DNA of 64,000 nucleotides from Antedon mediterranea. Lineage: Eukaryota; Echinodermata; Crinoidea; Comatulida; Antedonidae. The notes below the pieces were generated by a model, which saw only the letters and a program-made list of their open reading frames with translations, ran no database searches and was not told where the DNA came from. Where the stretch lies: assembly GCF_964355755.1 (NCBI RefSeq), contig NC_092680.1, positions 8,161,001-8,225,000 of the forward strand. Reading direction: 5' to 3'. Positions 35,590-47,500 of this stretch are shown piece by piece. The stretch's first letter is position 1. Every line of letters starts with the position of its first letter. A program made the translations under genes and the position numbers.

Positions 35590-38500
35590 ATGATTAATGG
35601 TAGAGCTGATTATAACGACGAGTTGACATCAGTAAAGGTTGGTACGTAGAGTTAAAATTATTGTGTTTCACTTTTAAATTTTAAAATTTGTTTAAAATTT
35701 GTACGTACAGTACTGTAGTAACTAGTATCATGAACAATTATTCTCATTTTGTTCCATTCATGTTTGTTTGATGCATTAAAGGCCCCACTGTCTTAAAGTA
35801 TGATTTTCTTATGCCATTAACGTCATACGGTAATTGTACATTATATGAAAAGATTAAGTTATATCCATTTTGTTATCTAGCATTTTACAGTATTCTCGTG
35901 TATCTGTGAACAGTATTTGTCATGTTGTGACCTATACACAATCTGTAAATTCAATTCAACTTTATTTAACCACAGAAGCCCAGATCAACTCATGTTTGTT
36001 CTTCCCTGGGACACCCAAGCCTCTCTGTACATTATTTATTTTAATTTAACATGAGATGAGCTTGTTGATAAATTCAGTAAAATTATAAGAATGTAACCAT
36101 TGTTGTCCTACTTTACTGTACCTGTATGGTCTTATCTTAATAAATTCAACAAAGCAAGGATATTGTTTTATTGGTTTTTTTGTATGCAAATTATTTTATT
36201 CATTGGGTAAACCACAAAATGTTATATGAATTGACTGTATATCCTGTATCTACCATCCCACTAAACAAATTTGGCATAAACAATTACACAAAGCTGCTCC
36301 ACTTCAGGTTAGTATGTACTGTAGGCTTAATTTATCTTTTTTGTCTGTACACAGCCTTTATCCGAGATCATTAACGAACCTGCCCCTGGTGAAATCCAGC
36401 CTGAACCAGCCCCATTTCGTAAGAAACAGTGCAAGAACCTTTCACCTAAACAACCTGAAGCCAAGCCTAGCGCAACCCAGAAAAACATCATGCAGAAAGT
36501 TACAATACTACTCCTAGATGGCACTGACCAGCAGTATGAAGTAGATGTAAGTATCTCAGTTTGTAGTATTTTATCCATCACTTTGAAACTGGTAAACTCT
36601 TAGCTTTGGATTGGTAGAAAGTACAAAGATACCTTTTCAAATTACTCAGATTATAATTATTCTAATACATGTGTTGATGTTTATTCCAGTTTAACAAGAA
36701 AGTTCATGTTAGAGATTTGCTTTGGTAAAGAGAAAATTATACGAAATGTTAAGAATATTGTGTTGATGATTTGATAAAGAGAAAAGTATACATATTGATA
36801 CTAGTATACAGTAGTCTAGTTATGTAAATTTTTATATTGTTATTTCTTTATTTTTTTAAATTTATTTATTTATTTATTTATTTTCTTTTTCCGTGTTTGT
36901 TTTAATCTAATCTTTGTTTAGGCATGTCTGTCACAAGCTTTTTGCTTTTTTGATCATGCCTTCTTCAATCATTTTACCTTTCTTTACACCATTTTGTTGA
37001 CTGTTTTATTTTGAAGAAAATAAATGTTACTTTGAATTGAATTGAATAGTTGTTGATGGACATTTATGAGGCTAAATTACTGAAAAGGGATAGCTAGAGA
37101 GGTACAGTATGGTCCGCTGGGTAAAGAGGGAAAATAAGTATTTTCATGTACTATTCAAAGATTCATTGAGTGAGGTCCCTGTTTAATTTAGGAAAGGGCT
37201 TAACAAACAAGGTTATAGCCTGGTTGAAGGCCTAACCTTGAAATAAGCTTATAGGCTGGGGTGAAAGACTTTGAATGTGGGTTTCTCCACCCACCTGTGC
37301 CTAGCATAATCCTTGATAACTGTATAACTACTTCTGTTTAAAGACCCCTTCCCTGCAATTTTGGACGTTTTTTGGAAAATAATACATATATCACTTTAAA
37401 AACATTAAACCATGTCATTCCTTGTCTTAAATGTACGTTTTATGGTAAATTATGATAAAAAGTGAGAAACAATGCACTACCTAAGTAGCTCGCGGCGATC
37501 AACCTCTCGTGGACGGTCTTAGGCCTAGCCTAGCTAGGCTTAGTTTTGTAGGCCTAGCTGGTAAACATCGGTAACGTACGAACATCATACGCTAGCTATA
37601 TACCTAGCCTGACGTTGTATAGTTGCTGCATTAATTGTCTTTCTATTTTTGCCAGACTCCGTTGATACAAATTGGGGAAAACCCGGTATTTTTGCTGAAA
37701 AGTTAGGAGTCTTCCATTTGTTTTGGCCTCACGATCGATCGAAAAGTGGGCGAATTACAGGTGAAAAACAAAAATATCAATCCGCGCGCAATGCATTTTG
37801 GGATTTATAGCGGGCCGCTATAATTATTAGAATCGACTTATTTTTCACATTTTTAACCGTTTAAAGACGAAAAAAGTTATCGCAATAGGACCATATAGTA
37901 TTATTTTTACATTAAATATAGTTTGTGATCTTAAATTAGATCTAAAAAACGTAGGGAAGGGGGCTTTAAGTATTTCATAAGATAATTTGGATGTGTTGAC
38001 AATGTTTTTTTTTAAAATTCTATTCTATTTATCATTAAGATATAATTACCTTTTCATTTCTTGTATTTTAATATATTTTTGAAAATGAAAAATTGTAGTG
38101 TCATTTCCACAAATTAATTATTCTTTTTTAAATGAAGAGTTAGGTCATCAAAAGATATTCATTAACCTGCATAAAATATTTTTTTAAAGAAGTTTTATCA
38201 TTAATTTTATGTTTTATTGTCAATTTAAATCTGAAGTGAAAATGTAGACAAATTCACCTTTTTCTTGACGCTGTTGAGTACTGGAGTACTTACAAATAAG
38301 TTGAAAGGGCAGTGTTCTATTGTGTAGTATCACTTAAGTATACCAACACACCCATTATTTGCCTATTGATTACACAACATTGCTGATGAACAATAACTTT
38401 CACATGAATTAGTGTTGTAATTACTTTAACAATATGTAATGTAATATTGAAGTCCTACGCTGTCTTGATCGTACAAAGGTTAACCTAGATTCTTGATATT

Positions 38501-41500
38501 AACAGTGCAGGTGAAAATTGTTGTTGTCAATTGAAGGTTTCAGCTGTACGTAAACTAATTTTTTCTATCCATGTATTTTTTCAGTTGATTATTTTAATGA
38601 TAAGTAGGATATTTCTAGTTTAATCATAAAAGATTCTCATCTTTATGCAAGTTCATTCGAATCTAGTACAGTTTCTGAATAGACTGTAGAAAACAATAAA
38701 TAAATGAAGTGGTGACTAGAGTGTTTAACTTACAAGCTGTAACAAATTGGCATGGAATATAATAAGTTGGAACTGTTTATTACAAGGGACATTTATCACA
38801 TAATTTTATCACGTAGTTGTGTGTGAAGAGTTAAATCTGTAAACCCTTGGTATAATAAGTACTGATTGTGAAGCAGAATAAACATCATAAAATAATCCCC
38901 CTTTTACACTATAGGAATTTTACAAAAGTGTTCCTGCTTCACTGCTGTAAAAAATGGGGTTTACAATGATGTTCCAAAGGTTTATATTTATATTATTAGA
39001 AATGAGCTATACTGTAGTTACTCTGCTCTTTAATTAAGTTAATTTGAAGCCTTCTTCCTCCCAATCCAACTTAATGTTCACTTGTACCACACCCTAAAAA
39101 GCCCTTGGTATGATTCTACAACCCACCTTTAGGTAAAGTAAAAAAAAAAGTATTGTACAGGTATGTCCAGTTTTTAATAGCATTTGGAATTGTTCTATCA
39201 GCGGCATTGCTTCTTATGTAATTTAGATTAGGCAATAATATCTCTTTAAATTCTGGTGTATGTACTGTACATCTATCTTCTTATTTTAACATTTAAACCA
39301 GATTTAAACAACATTGGTTTGGAATTTAAATCACAAGTAACAATGCCACTAATTCTCAATTATACAACACGCAACAGTGGTCAAATTGATACAATTCAAT
39401 TCAATACAAATTCAACAATATGTACAACTGGTAAAACAATGAAATTTAGAACTAGTTTTGATAAAGATTGAAATTTATAATGCTCTCCATAGTATTATTG
39501 GTGCTGATATTAATTAAATTAAACCGTCAATTAAAAATACAGTATAGTAAAATTATAAATTGGCTACGAGCTGTTTACCTTTTGGACTAGTAGTATTGTA
39601 CTTAATATACTATTGCATTATTAAAGTAAAATAGTGTATTTGTAGTTCTGTACTGGTACTGATGATATTCTAGTTCCTAGCATGCTCCCCATGAAGCCAT
39701 GTACAGTATGAAGAGTCATTACTGTTTACATTGCTGTTCTACAACTTATGTAAAGTCCAACGTCTAACTAGGCTAATAATTTACTCTTGAGCAATATTTG
39801 GCGCCAAACATTACATGTACCAAGCAATAGCCAATATACATTTTGATAGCTACTGTATAAGCTAATATTCCTTTTGGTAGCCCATTCCAATTTTACCCTG
39901 TAGCCCTATTGACTGGTACTGTACTATTAGCCCATGTCGTAAAGTACACTGAATATTAACTAAACATTACTAAATAAACCTCCAAAAGAATTTGGATTTA
40001 ATAATTCAAAGGCAATTTACAGTCCTATGAATGGAATCAATGGTTAAAACAGTGTTTACAAATTCTAACCATGAAAAGCATGATCATATTACTGTACAGC
40101 ATTAGTTGCTATTAGTATTACTACAGTACTACAGTAGTTGACCAATGATAAATAGAAGTTCTGAAGCAGAAAACAGATTTGTGTTATTGTTGATTGCAGT
40201 TAATAATCAAACAAAATCCATGTCATAAATTACTACATTAATATAAATGTTACATTTAGTAGACTCAACCATATGCATAGCATAGCATATTTATTTGAAC
40301 TGTCTGGTAAAAGATTGTTTAAACTGTGTATGTTTACACTGGGTTGTGATGATTCATCTCTTCTTTGTGCTTAATTTTTTTCTATAACTGTTTTTTTAAA
40401 TAGCAGAACCAAAAACTGTATAATTGTGTTGTTGTTTCTGGTGAAATCTACAATGAGACAAAATATTTTGTATGCAGACTATGGGTAAAGTACATGGGAC
40501 ATATGCTATTTTCACACACAGCCGTTATTATTGCAGCATCAATTGCAGTAATTCACAATGCCGTTTGTGTGTGAAAGGGCCTAAGCTCTGCTTTAGTTTG
40601 ACTACTGTACCTCTTTACCTGGTCAAATGGCTGTGCAATATTAACATTGTTGTACAGTTATCCCTTTCACATTCTGGTTGGAAAATGGCTGCTAAAATTG
40701 ATTTTTTGGTTTTAAAACCACCAGTGGATTTCAAACAACTTATAATAAAAGTGGCCATTCCTTTTATATTGTAGATTAGAAACACTTATTATGGACTGTT
40801 TCTATATTATTTTGTTGTAAAATGTAATCAAGCTGTACATTTATAATTATGCATTCATTTTGCTTCCATCTGTAGTGTACTAGAAACACCACTTAATTCA
40901 CCTTAATTGGGTTAAAACCGTGTTGTATTTGCCATCCAGGTAATTTTCTTATGCAAATTCAATCATGAATATGCATGAGTTGTCACTGTGACATTTTCTC
41001 ATGACCTCATTATTAGCAAAATGCATTACAGTTAGTGCAGAGAGAGTTCAATATTTCATACTAGTGTGATTTTTCTATCACCACTATCACAATGCATATT
41101 AAGCAGTAAATACTACTGTAGTCATTTTATAAATAAGCTTTATCAAATGAATAATAAGTGGTATTTCTAATTATCATATAATATTGATTATTTTAAAAAT
41201 ACTTTACATTGGTATTATACTAAATGTTAACGGATGTACTGTAATTTTGGCCTATATTATTTTACTAAAGCTTTTCATGGTTTAGATTATTTTTCAAACA
41301 ATTTATTATGATACTCGTTTCTATAGTTGGGTATAATAATAGTATTTATCAAGTCATTTTTTTACTAACAGTACATGGTAAAAAAATGAAACAGAACTTC
41401 AAGTTATATAATAATATTAGTGTCAGTGAAAATTATAATTAGTTTGGTTACTTAATTTTTGTCTTTAGAAACGTTCAAAGCGTGAGTATCTCCTTAAGAT

Positions 41501-44500
41501 TAGAAGGTAACAGAGGGCTTGAACTTGCTGGAGAAAGATTAAATTAATTTGGTTACTTAATTCTTGTCTTCAGAAACGTTCAAAGGGAGAGTATCTACTT
41601 AAGAAGATAACGGAGAGCTTGAACTTGCTGGAGAAAGATTACTTTGGTCTGACATTCCGAGATTCTCAAGATCAGAAGGTACAGTATGGTACTTGTTAGG
41701 CGTCATCTACAAATTATTTCAGACCAGAGACGCGTCTGAAAACTTGCAACCCATCAGACGCGTCTGTCCAATGCTGAACCTCATTAACGATCTATTATGA
41801 ATATTCATGAGCTACCCAATCGCGGCGAAGACGCGTCTGTGTGATTAAAACCCGTCTTCGCTGTTTAGTAGGTAAAACAATAGAAAACGCGTCTGAGTGA
41901 TTAAACCCCGTCTGTATTGCTTTTATGGTGAAACAACATTGGTATCATTTCACAGAACCAACAAATCTGAGACTAGGCCTAGGTTATCCTAATTTGGATG
42001 GAAATTCGCCGATGAGACGACATCGGGCCTGTGGACTTCAGCTCATGCAGAGAGAAAGAAAGTCTAGGCTAGCCTAGTTTCGGCGGCCTACACTAGGCCT
42101 ATAAATTATTTAACGCTCCTACCTTGGGTTAGCGAATTATAAAAACAACGACACCTAGGCTAGGATATGAAAAATAAATATATATTCCATATTAAGATTT
42201 AACATAGGCCTAGGGCCTAGGCCTTTTAAAATGATTACGACATGTGTAAAGAAAAAGGCTCAACCAGAATTTGGGGGGGGGAAACATGTGAGCAGTTTAG
42301 AGCTAGCTAGAGAGAGAATATTGGGTTTCATGTCATGTGACACAAAATCCAGGTACACAATCTTAATTACTGTTTTATCGTCGTCAGACGGCAGCCGCCA
42401 GAGTATCGCGTTTCATGCCATGTGACAAAAAAAACTAGGTCTGTATTTATTACGGTCTTCTGTCGGCAGTCTTTTTGAGCGACCGACTGAAAACGTTCTG
42501 ATACTATAGGGTCATTCCATCTCAGATCACCCAATGAGTTAAACCCTACCTCTTCCAATTTTGATGAAATTTGGTATATGGGTGATTCATAGCAATTAAA
42601 GCCAAAATTTCAAATTTTAACTTTATCGGACCAACGGTTTACGAGATATCGCAATTTCAATTTTCGGTTTTTACGCAAAAAAGGGCGCATCCGCCACGTT
42701 TCAAAGAGCTGTATCTCGGGAACTATAGGTTCGATTTTAAAAGCAAAGGTATTTTTGTAAAGGGGAGACCATAAGGAATCTAAATATACTAATTGTGTGT
42801 GTTTTATGTTAATTTTAATTTGAATAAAACTTTGACATATATTTTGACCTTGAAATTGACCACGTGGAACACGCCCGATTTGTTGGTGACTATCACGAAA
42901 AATGTAGCCCTACGTGTCAACTACAACATATAAAAAAATTGGAGGGGTTTTTTTCTTTGTTTCCATGAAATTACAATTTGAAGTTGACATACCTCTTCCT
43001 TTTAGTGTATTTTTGGTGTATGTCCATGCATTACTTCAATGTCAATTTGATGTATTCCAAAAATAATTTTATTTACAAACTAAATATAAATATTATAATG
43101 TTAAATTGTCTATGTCTGGCCTTTACTCCTTGTCATCTGGCCAATTCAAACAGTATTTAGAAATGTTGTGGCGATCATTTTGGGAAATACTGTAATTCCT
43201 AGTCGAAGAGGATTTTATAAACGGAGAGGCTATAATACAATGTATATTTGATTCAGAAATCCAACAACAGTCTTCTTTGGACGGCCAATAAAAGGTTTTC
43301 GCTGGCCCATGAGGATGCATAAATTTAATTTGATAATCCCCAAACTCTTCTGAGACATCCACAACCAAAACAATCCATGGGACACCATCATAACTACAGC
43401 ACACAAAATTCTGAAGTCTAATAATGGTGGGTTGTGTATCAGCAACAATTTCATTTTCATCACTGAAAGATTCTTGAATCACTACCACATCCGGAGGGTT
43501 TATCTGGGTACTAAGTTTGTAGACCTGCATCTGTGCCAGAGAAACGGGAACAATGATATTGTAATGTACCCTTGATGGTCTGGGCGAGGTTGAATCTCGG
43601 CTTTATTTTTTTTTCCACAGTAGATACCTCATCTATTCCCACATGAAAAATGTTGATGCCTGGAATGTCCATATGAGTGAGTCATATGGCCGAGCGCTTA
43701 AGGCAGGGGCGCCGTTTACTGTACCTAAAGAGCCAACAACAACATCGGCAAGGGTTCGAGGCCGACTCGCTCCTAGTTCTGGTGGTGGAACAAGTCTTCT
43801 CGGATAAGGACTATAAACCGTAGGTCCAGTGTACACAGTTATAACCTGTGTGTACTTTAAAGAACCCAGTTCATTATTCGAAAAAGAGTAGGGGGTTACC
43901 CCGGTCAACTGGTTCACACAATAGCCCCTGTATCAGGGGGATTACCACCTATCTGATAGGACAGTGATTAATTAACTATTGGTAATCCTTGGCCACATTG
44001 CCTAAAGACATAAAATAAAAATAAAAAATTACACAGTAGTCGAACATACTAAGAGATGTGAGAATATGACATTCAGTCAAACGCTGATAAGCTTCTCTTA
44101 GTGACAAGCCTCTTAACTGTTCCACCTATGCCATCACAATCACATGCACTCTTGCCATGTGATGTAGCGAAAAAATTCCACTCGGCGCCGCGTCTAAACC
44201 AAAATCTTCCTGGTGGTGGCAAAGGTTAATAAAGTTATATTTGTTTTTGTATTGGCCGCCACATCCATCTGTGAAATACTGAACTTTTTTCATGGTTGGT
44301 AGTTTTGTTTTTAAATAGGGGATGACAACCTTTAAAAAGGCATATACAGTAACTGTTGTATGTTCTCTGCAATCACTTATTATGCATATGTTAATGTGCA
44401 TAATAACATAGTAAGGACACTAAACTATGTGTCAAAATTGATTTGAAAAGTATGTGAGTTACCCAGTATTTCTCATATCAAAATATATCTACTGTTTAAG

Positions 44501-47500
44501 TGGGCCTGATGAGAAAGCGTAACAATAAGACACCTTAACAGTTAGTGTTCACACTGTGTATAAGTATAACAACACCAACAATACACTGAAAGGAAGAGGT
44601 ATGTCAACTTCAAATTGTAATTTCATGGAAACAAAGAAAAAAACCCCTCCAATTTTTTTATATGTTGTAGTTGACACGTAGGGCTACATTTTTCGTGATA
44701 GTCACCAACAAATCGGGCGTGTTCCACAGGGTCAATTTCAAGGTCAAAATATATGTCAAAGTTTTATTCAACTTAAAATTAACATAAAACACACACAATT
44801 AGAATATTTAGATTCCTTATGGTCTCCCCTTTACAAAAATACCTTTGCTTTTAAAATCGAACCTATAGTTCCCGAGATACAGCTCTTTGAAACGTGGTGG
44901 CCGCGCCCTTTTTTGCGTAAAAACCGAAAATTGAAATTGCGATATCTCGAAAACCGTTGGTACGATAAAGTTAAAATTTGAAATTTTGGCTTTAATTGCT
45001 ATGAATCACACATATACCAAATTTCATCAAAATTGGAAGAGGTAGGGTTTAAAATTCCATTTTTTTTGGGTGAACTGAGATGGAATGACCCTATATTTAG
45101 AATGAATTGTTTACGATCTTTTTTTCTTGGCATCGTTCTGGATGGACTGGACGTTCGCTATATTAGTTGGCCTGTTCGTTGAGGTTCACCTGTGTTGGAT
45201 CGCGTGTCTCTACGTTTACATCGTGGGAAATTTATATTTATATTCGCCGTTGAGTAGGTAAACATGCACGAAGGAAACGATTACGATTAAAAAATATTAT
45301 ATATTTACAACTTGGTCCTCCGCCAGTTAAATTTAACACATTAATTTCACACCTTCTTACTTCACTAAGAACATCGTAGGGTTGTTTATTTAGGTTACGA
45401 ACTCCTTACGAAGTTCAGAACGTAGCTCATTGAAAGTTGTTTATTGAGGTTACGAAGCCAAACAATGGAACCTACGAAGTCAACAACGTAGCCTACGAAG
45501 CTACTTCGTAGGTAAAGTTGCAGTATTTTCTTTCTGTACTGTAGGTCAATAGTTTGAGTGATTCCATGTTCCAAAAGTTAACTTTAACGTTTTTGCATGT
45601 GGTAAATTCACTCCTTAGCACAAGAAAAATAAAATCGCAAAAATAAAAGGTCGCGAATAAATAGAAACGAAAATTTGCGCTTTACAGTATACTCTGTCGG
45701 CGGTAAAAGGGTATACCTGTACTGATTTGTTTGTCTTACTGCCGGTTGTAAATAATAATTTAATATCACGCTCTCAATGAATTCACTTGCATGTAGCGCG
45801 TTTAACACCAGTACACAGTATAACAATGTGCAGTCAGCCGTATATAGGGGCGGGGCCATAGTCGAACATGCATATTGGCGTCTAGACGCAGCCAAATCAG
45901 ACGGGTTTTGAGACGCGTTTTTGGGTAAACAATAGAAAACGCGTCTGGACGCTGATTTGTGGTCTGAAATAATTTGTAGATCACGCCTTAGTAGCTCAGC
46001 AGATCTACTAATGTTCAGTTACATTCACTTATTTCATCCATGTTCAAACTAATCTTGTCCAGTAAATGGGAAGCCAGAAGATTTTTATTTGAAAAAGTTT
46101 CTGCTTCAATAACTAAACAACAATTGTTAAAGAAGGAAGTTGTTACAATAAACTTAAATTACCATAATACAATTAAACATTAGGAAAGAATGACCATCGT
46201 TTCCTTATGTCTCAACATACTTCATTTTTAATTTGCCATTGTCTTTATCTTCTATTTTAAAATAAAATTTTATCTTCTCTATAAATTTGTCCCAAATTTA
46301 CATATAGTACTTCAGTACATTGCAATATAATTGGGCAAAACTGGTCACCATTTTATAGGTGGAGTTTTTGGTGTACATTGTATTAACCTTTCAAAAACTG
46401 AACTTGATTAAAATGAAATTCTGTTTTCAAAGCCTGGTTTTAAGAGTATTGTTCTGAGGTCAAATTACTTGTGATATTAATAAACAAATTAAATTTGATT
46501 AATGAAATACTACCTTTATTTTAATCTTGTTTGAGTGAGAATGTATTTCAATATTAAGACATAATTAAACTACTTCAAGAATATGATATGAACCATCTTG
46601 GTCAGTTTATACATCAAGAAGGTAATGATACAAAAAGCAATCTTAAAGACACACTCCTTTAATTAGGGAGTTCTTTGTTCTTGGACTATCAATCTTCACA
46701 ATTTAACTGTAAATCCTGCCATTGTCTTAGGAACGAAAACATGTTATAGCCACCCATTTTGCATAATTTATTTTATGTCCTTATTAAATATTTAATTAAT
46801 AGAAATAAATTAGTTAATTAGTGGAACGATGGCACAGTCTGTGCGTTCATCTGTAAAACAGTGAATAAATATTGTTAACCGAGTGAAATGTGTTAAGCGT
46901 ATTAATTTTCACGACTAAGAGTTGCTAATAAACATTTATAGGTGTGTTTTTATAATATTCGTCACAAATGTAATTCCTTTCAAATGGTAGAAAAATACAT
47001 TAAATCTATAAATAACTTTTATTAACTAATTAAAGGTAATATTATAAACACTGTGATTAAGAAAATAACAGTAGTTCTAAGAGATTCAGATTTCGATGTT
47101 GTTATAAAATATAATGAATAAATTGGTGGTGCCAACCAAAATTAGTAAAAAAAAAAACAAGATTTTCAAAATTAACTGTTTAGTTGCTTTTTGTGTTGAT
47201 TAATTTGACGTTAGAATTCTATTCCATCAGAATCATACATCATAATAATGAAATATTTACAAAATTGGTGTTTTTATCTAGTATTTTATTTTGTTTTATT
47301 ATAGAACTGGATGGATCCAGCAAAAGAGATAAGAAAACAAGTTAAAAGTAAGTAAATATCCTGTTAATATCTGTAGTGCTATTATTTAATTGCTTGTTTC
47401 TATTTTGTTTCTGTTGTATTTTTGAGAGAACGGCTTCAGACCGAGTCATTGATTTTCGTTCATAGTTCTGAGAAGACAGCAACTCAACTGGTTCTAACTG

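Larger units (their letters stand above)
42507..45093 (-). mobile_element. 2.6-kb DNA transposon with ~515-bp terminal inverted repeats
   Basis: TAGGGTCATTCCATCTCAG begins at 42507 and its complement ends at 45093, with TA outside each end (42505-42506, 45094-45095). The inverted repeats run 42507 to about 43020 and about 44571 to 45093, including AGAGCTGTATCTCGGGAACT and AAATTGGAGGGGTTTTTTTC, at high identity. Between them is a broken minus-strand transposase interrupted by a SINE. The superfamily is not assigned; the TA target alone is not decisive. Confidence 0.85.
41699..45987. mobile_element. Harbinger-like element carrying a nested element (4.3 kb in total)
   Basis: The left end GGCGTCATCTACAAATTATT and the right end are inverted complements (28 bp, one mismatch, continuing TTCAGACCA). 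TTA sits directly outside both ends (41696-41698, 45988-45990), a TWA-type duplication. Sub-terminal arms share GACGCGTCTG and AACAATAGAAAACGCGTCTG. Without the nested 42507-45093 element it would be about 1.7 kb. The right arm holds a cluster of TACGAAG/CTTCGTAG words (45395-45512). No own transposase is seen. It begins 20 bp after the splice donor of protein 4.1 exon 3. Confidence 0.75.

Noticed and set aside
36327-36581. 84-codon minus frame
   Set aside because: Antisense shadow of protein 4.1 exon 2.
42367-42558. 63-codon minus frame next to the long-TIR element
   Set aside because: Spans the junction of two transposable elements, so it cannot be an old conserved gene.
45608-45984. Two minus-strand frames of 95 and 60 codons
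   Set aside because: Lie in the right arm of the Harbinger-like element and its terminal repeat; no transposase motif.
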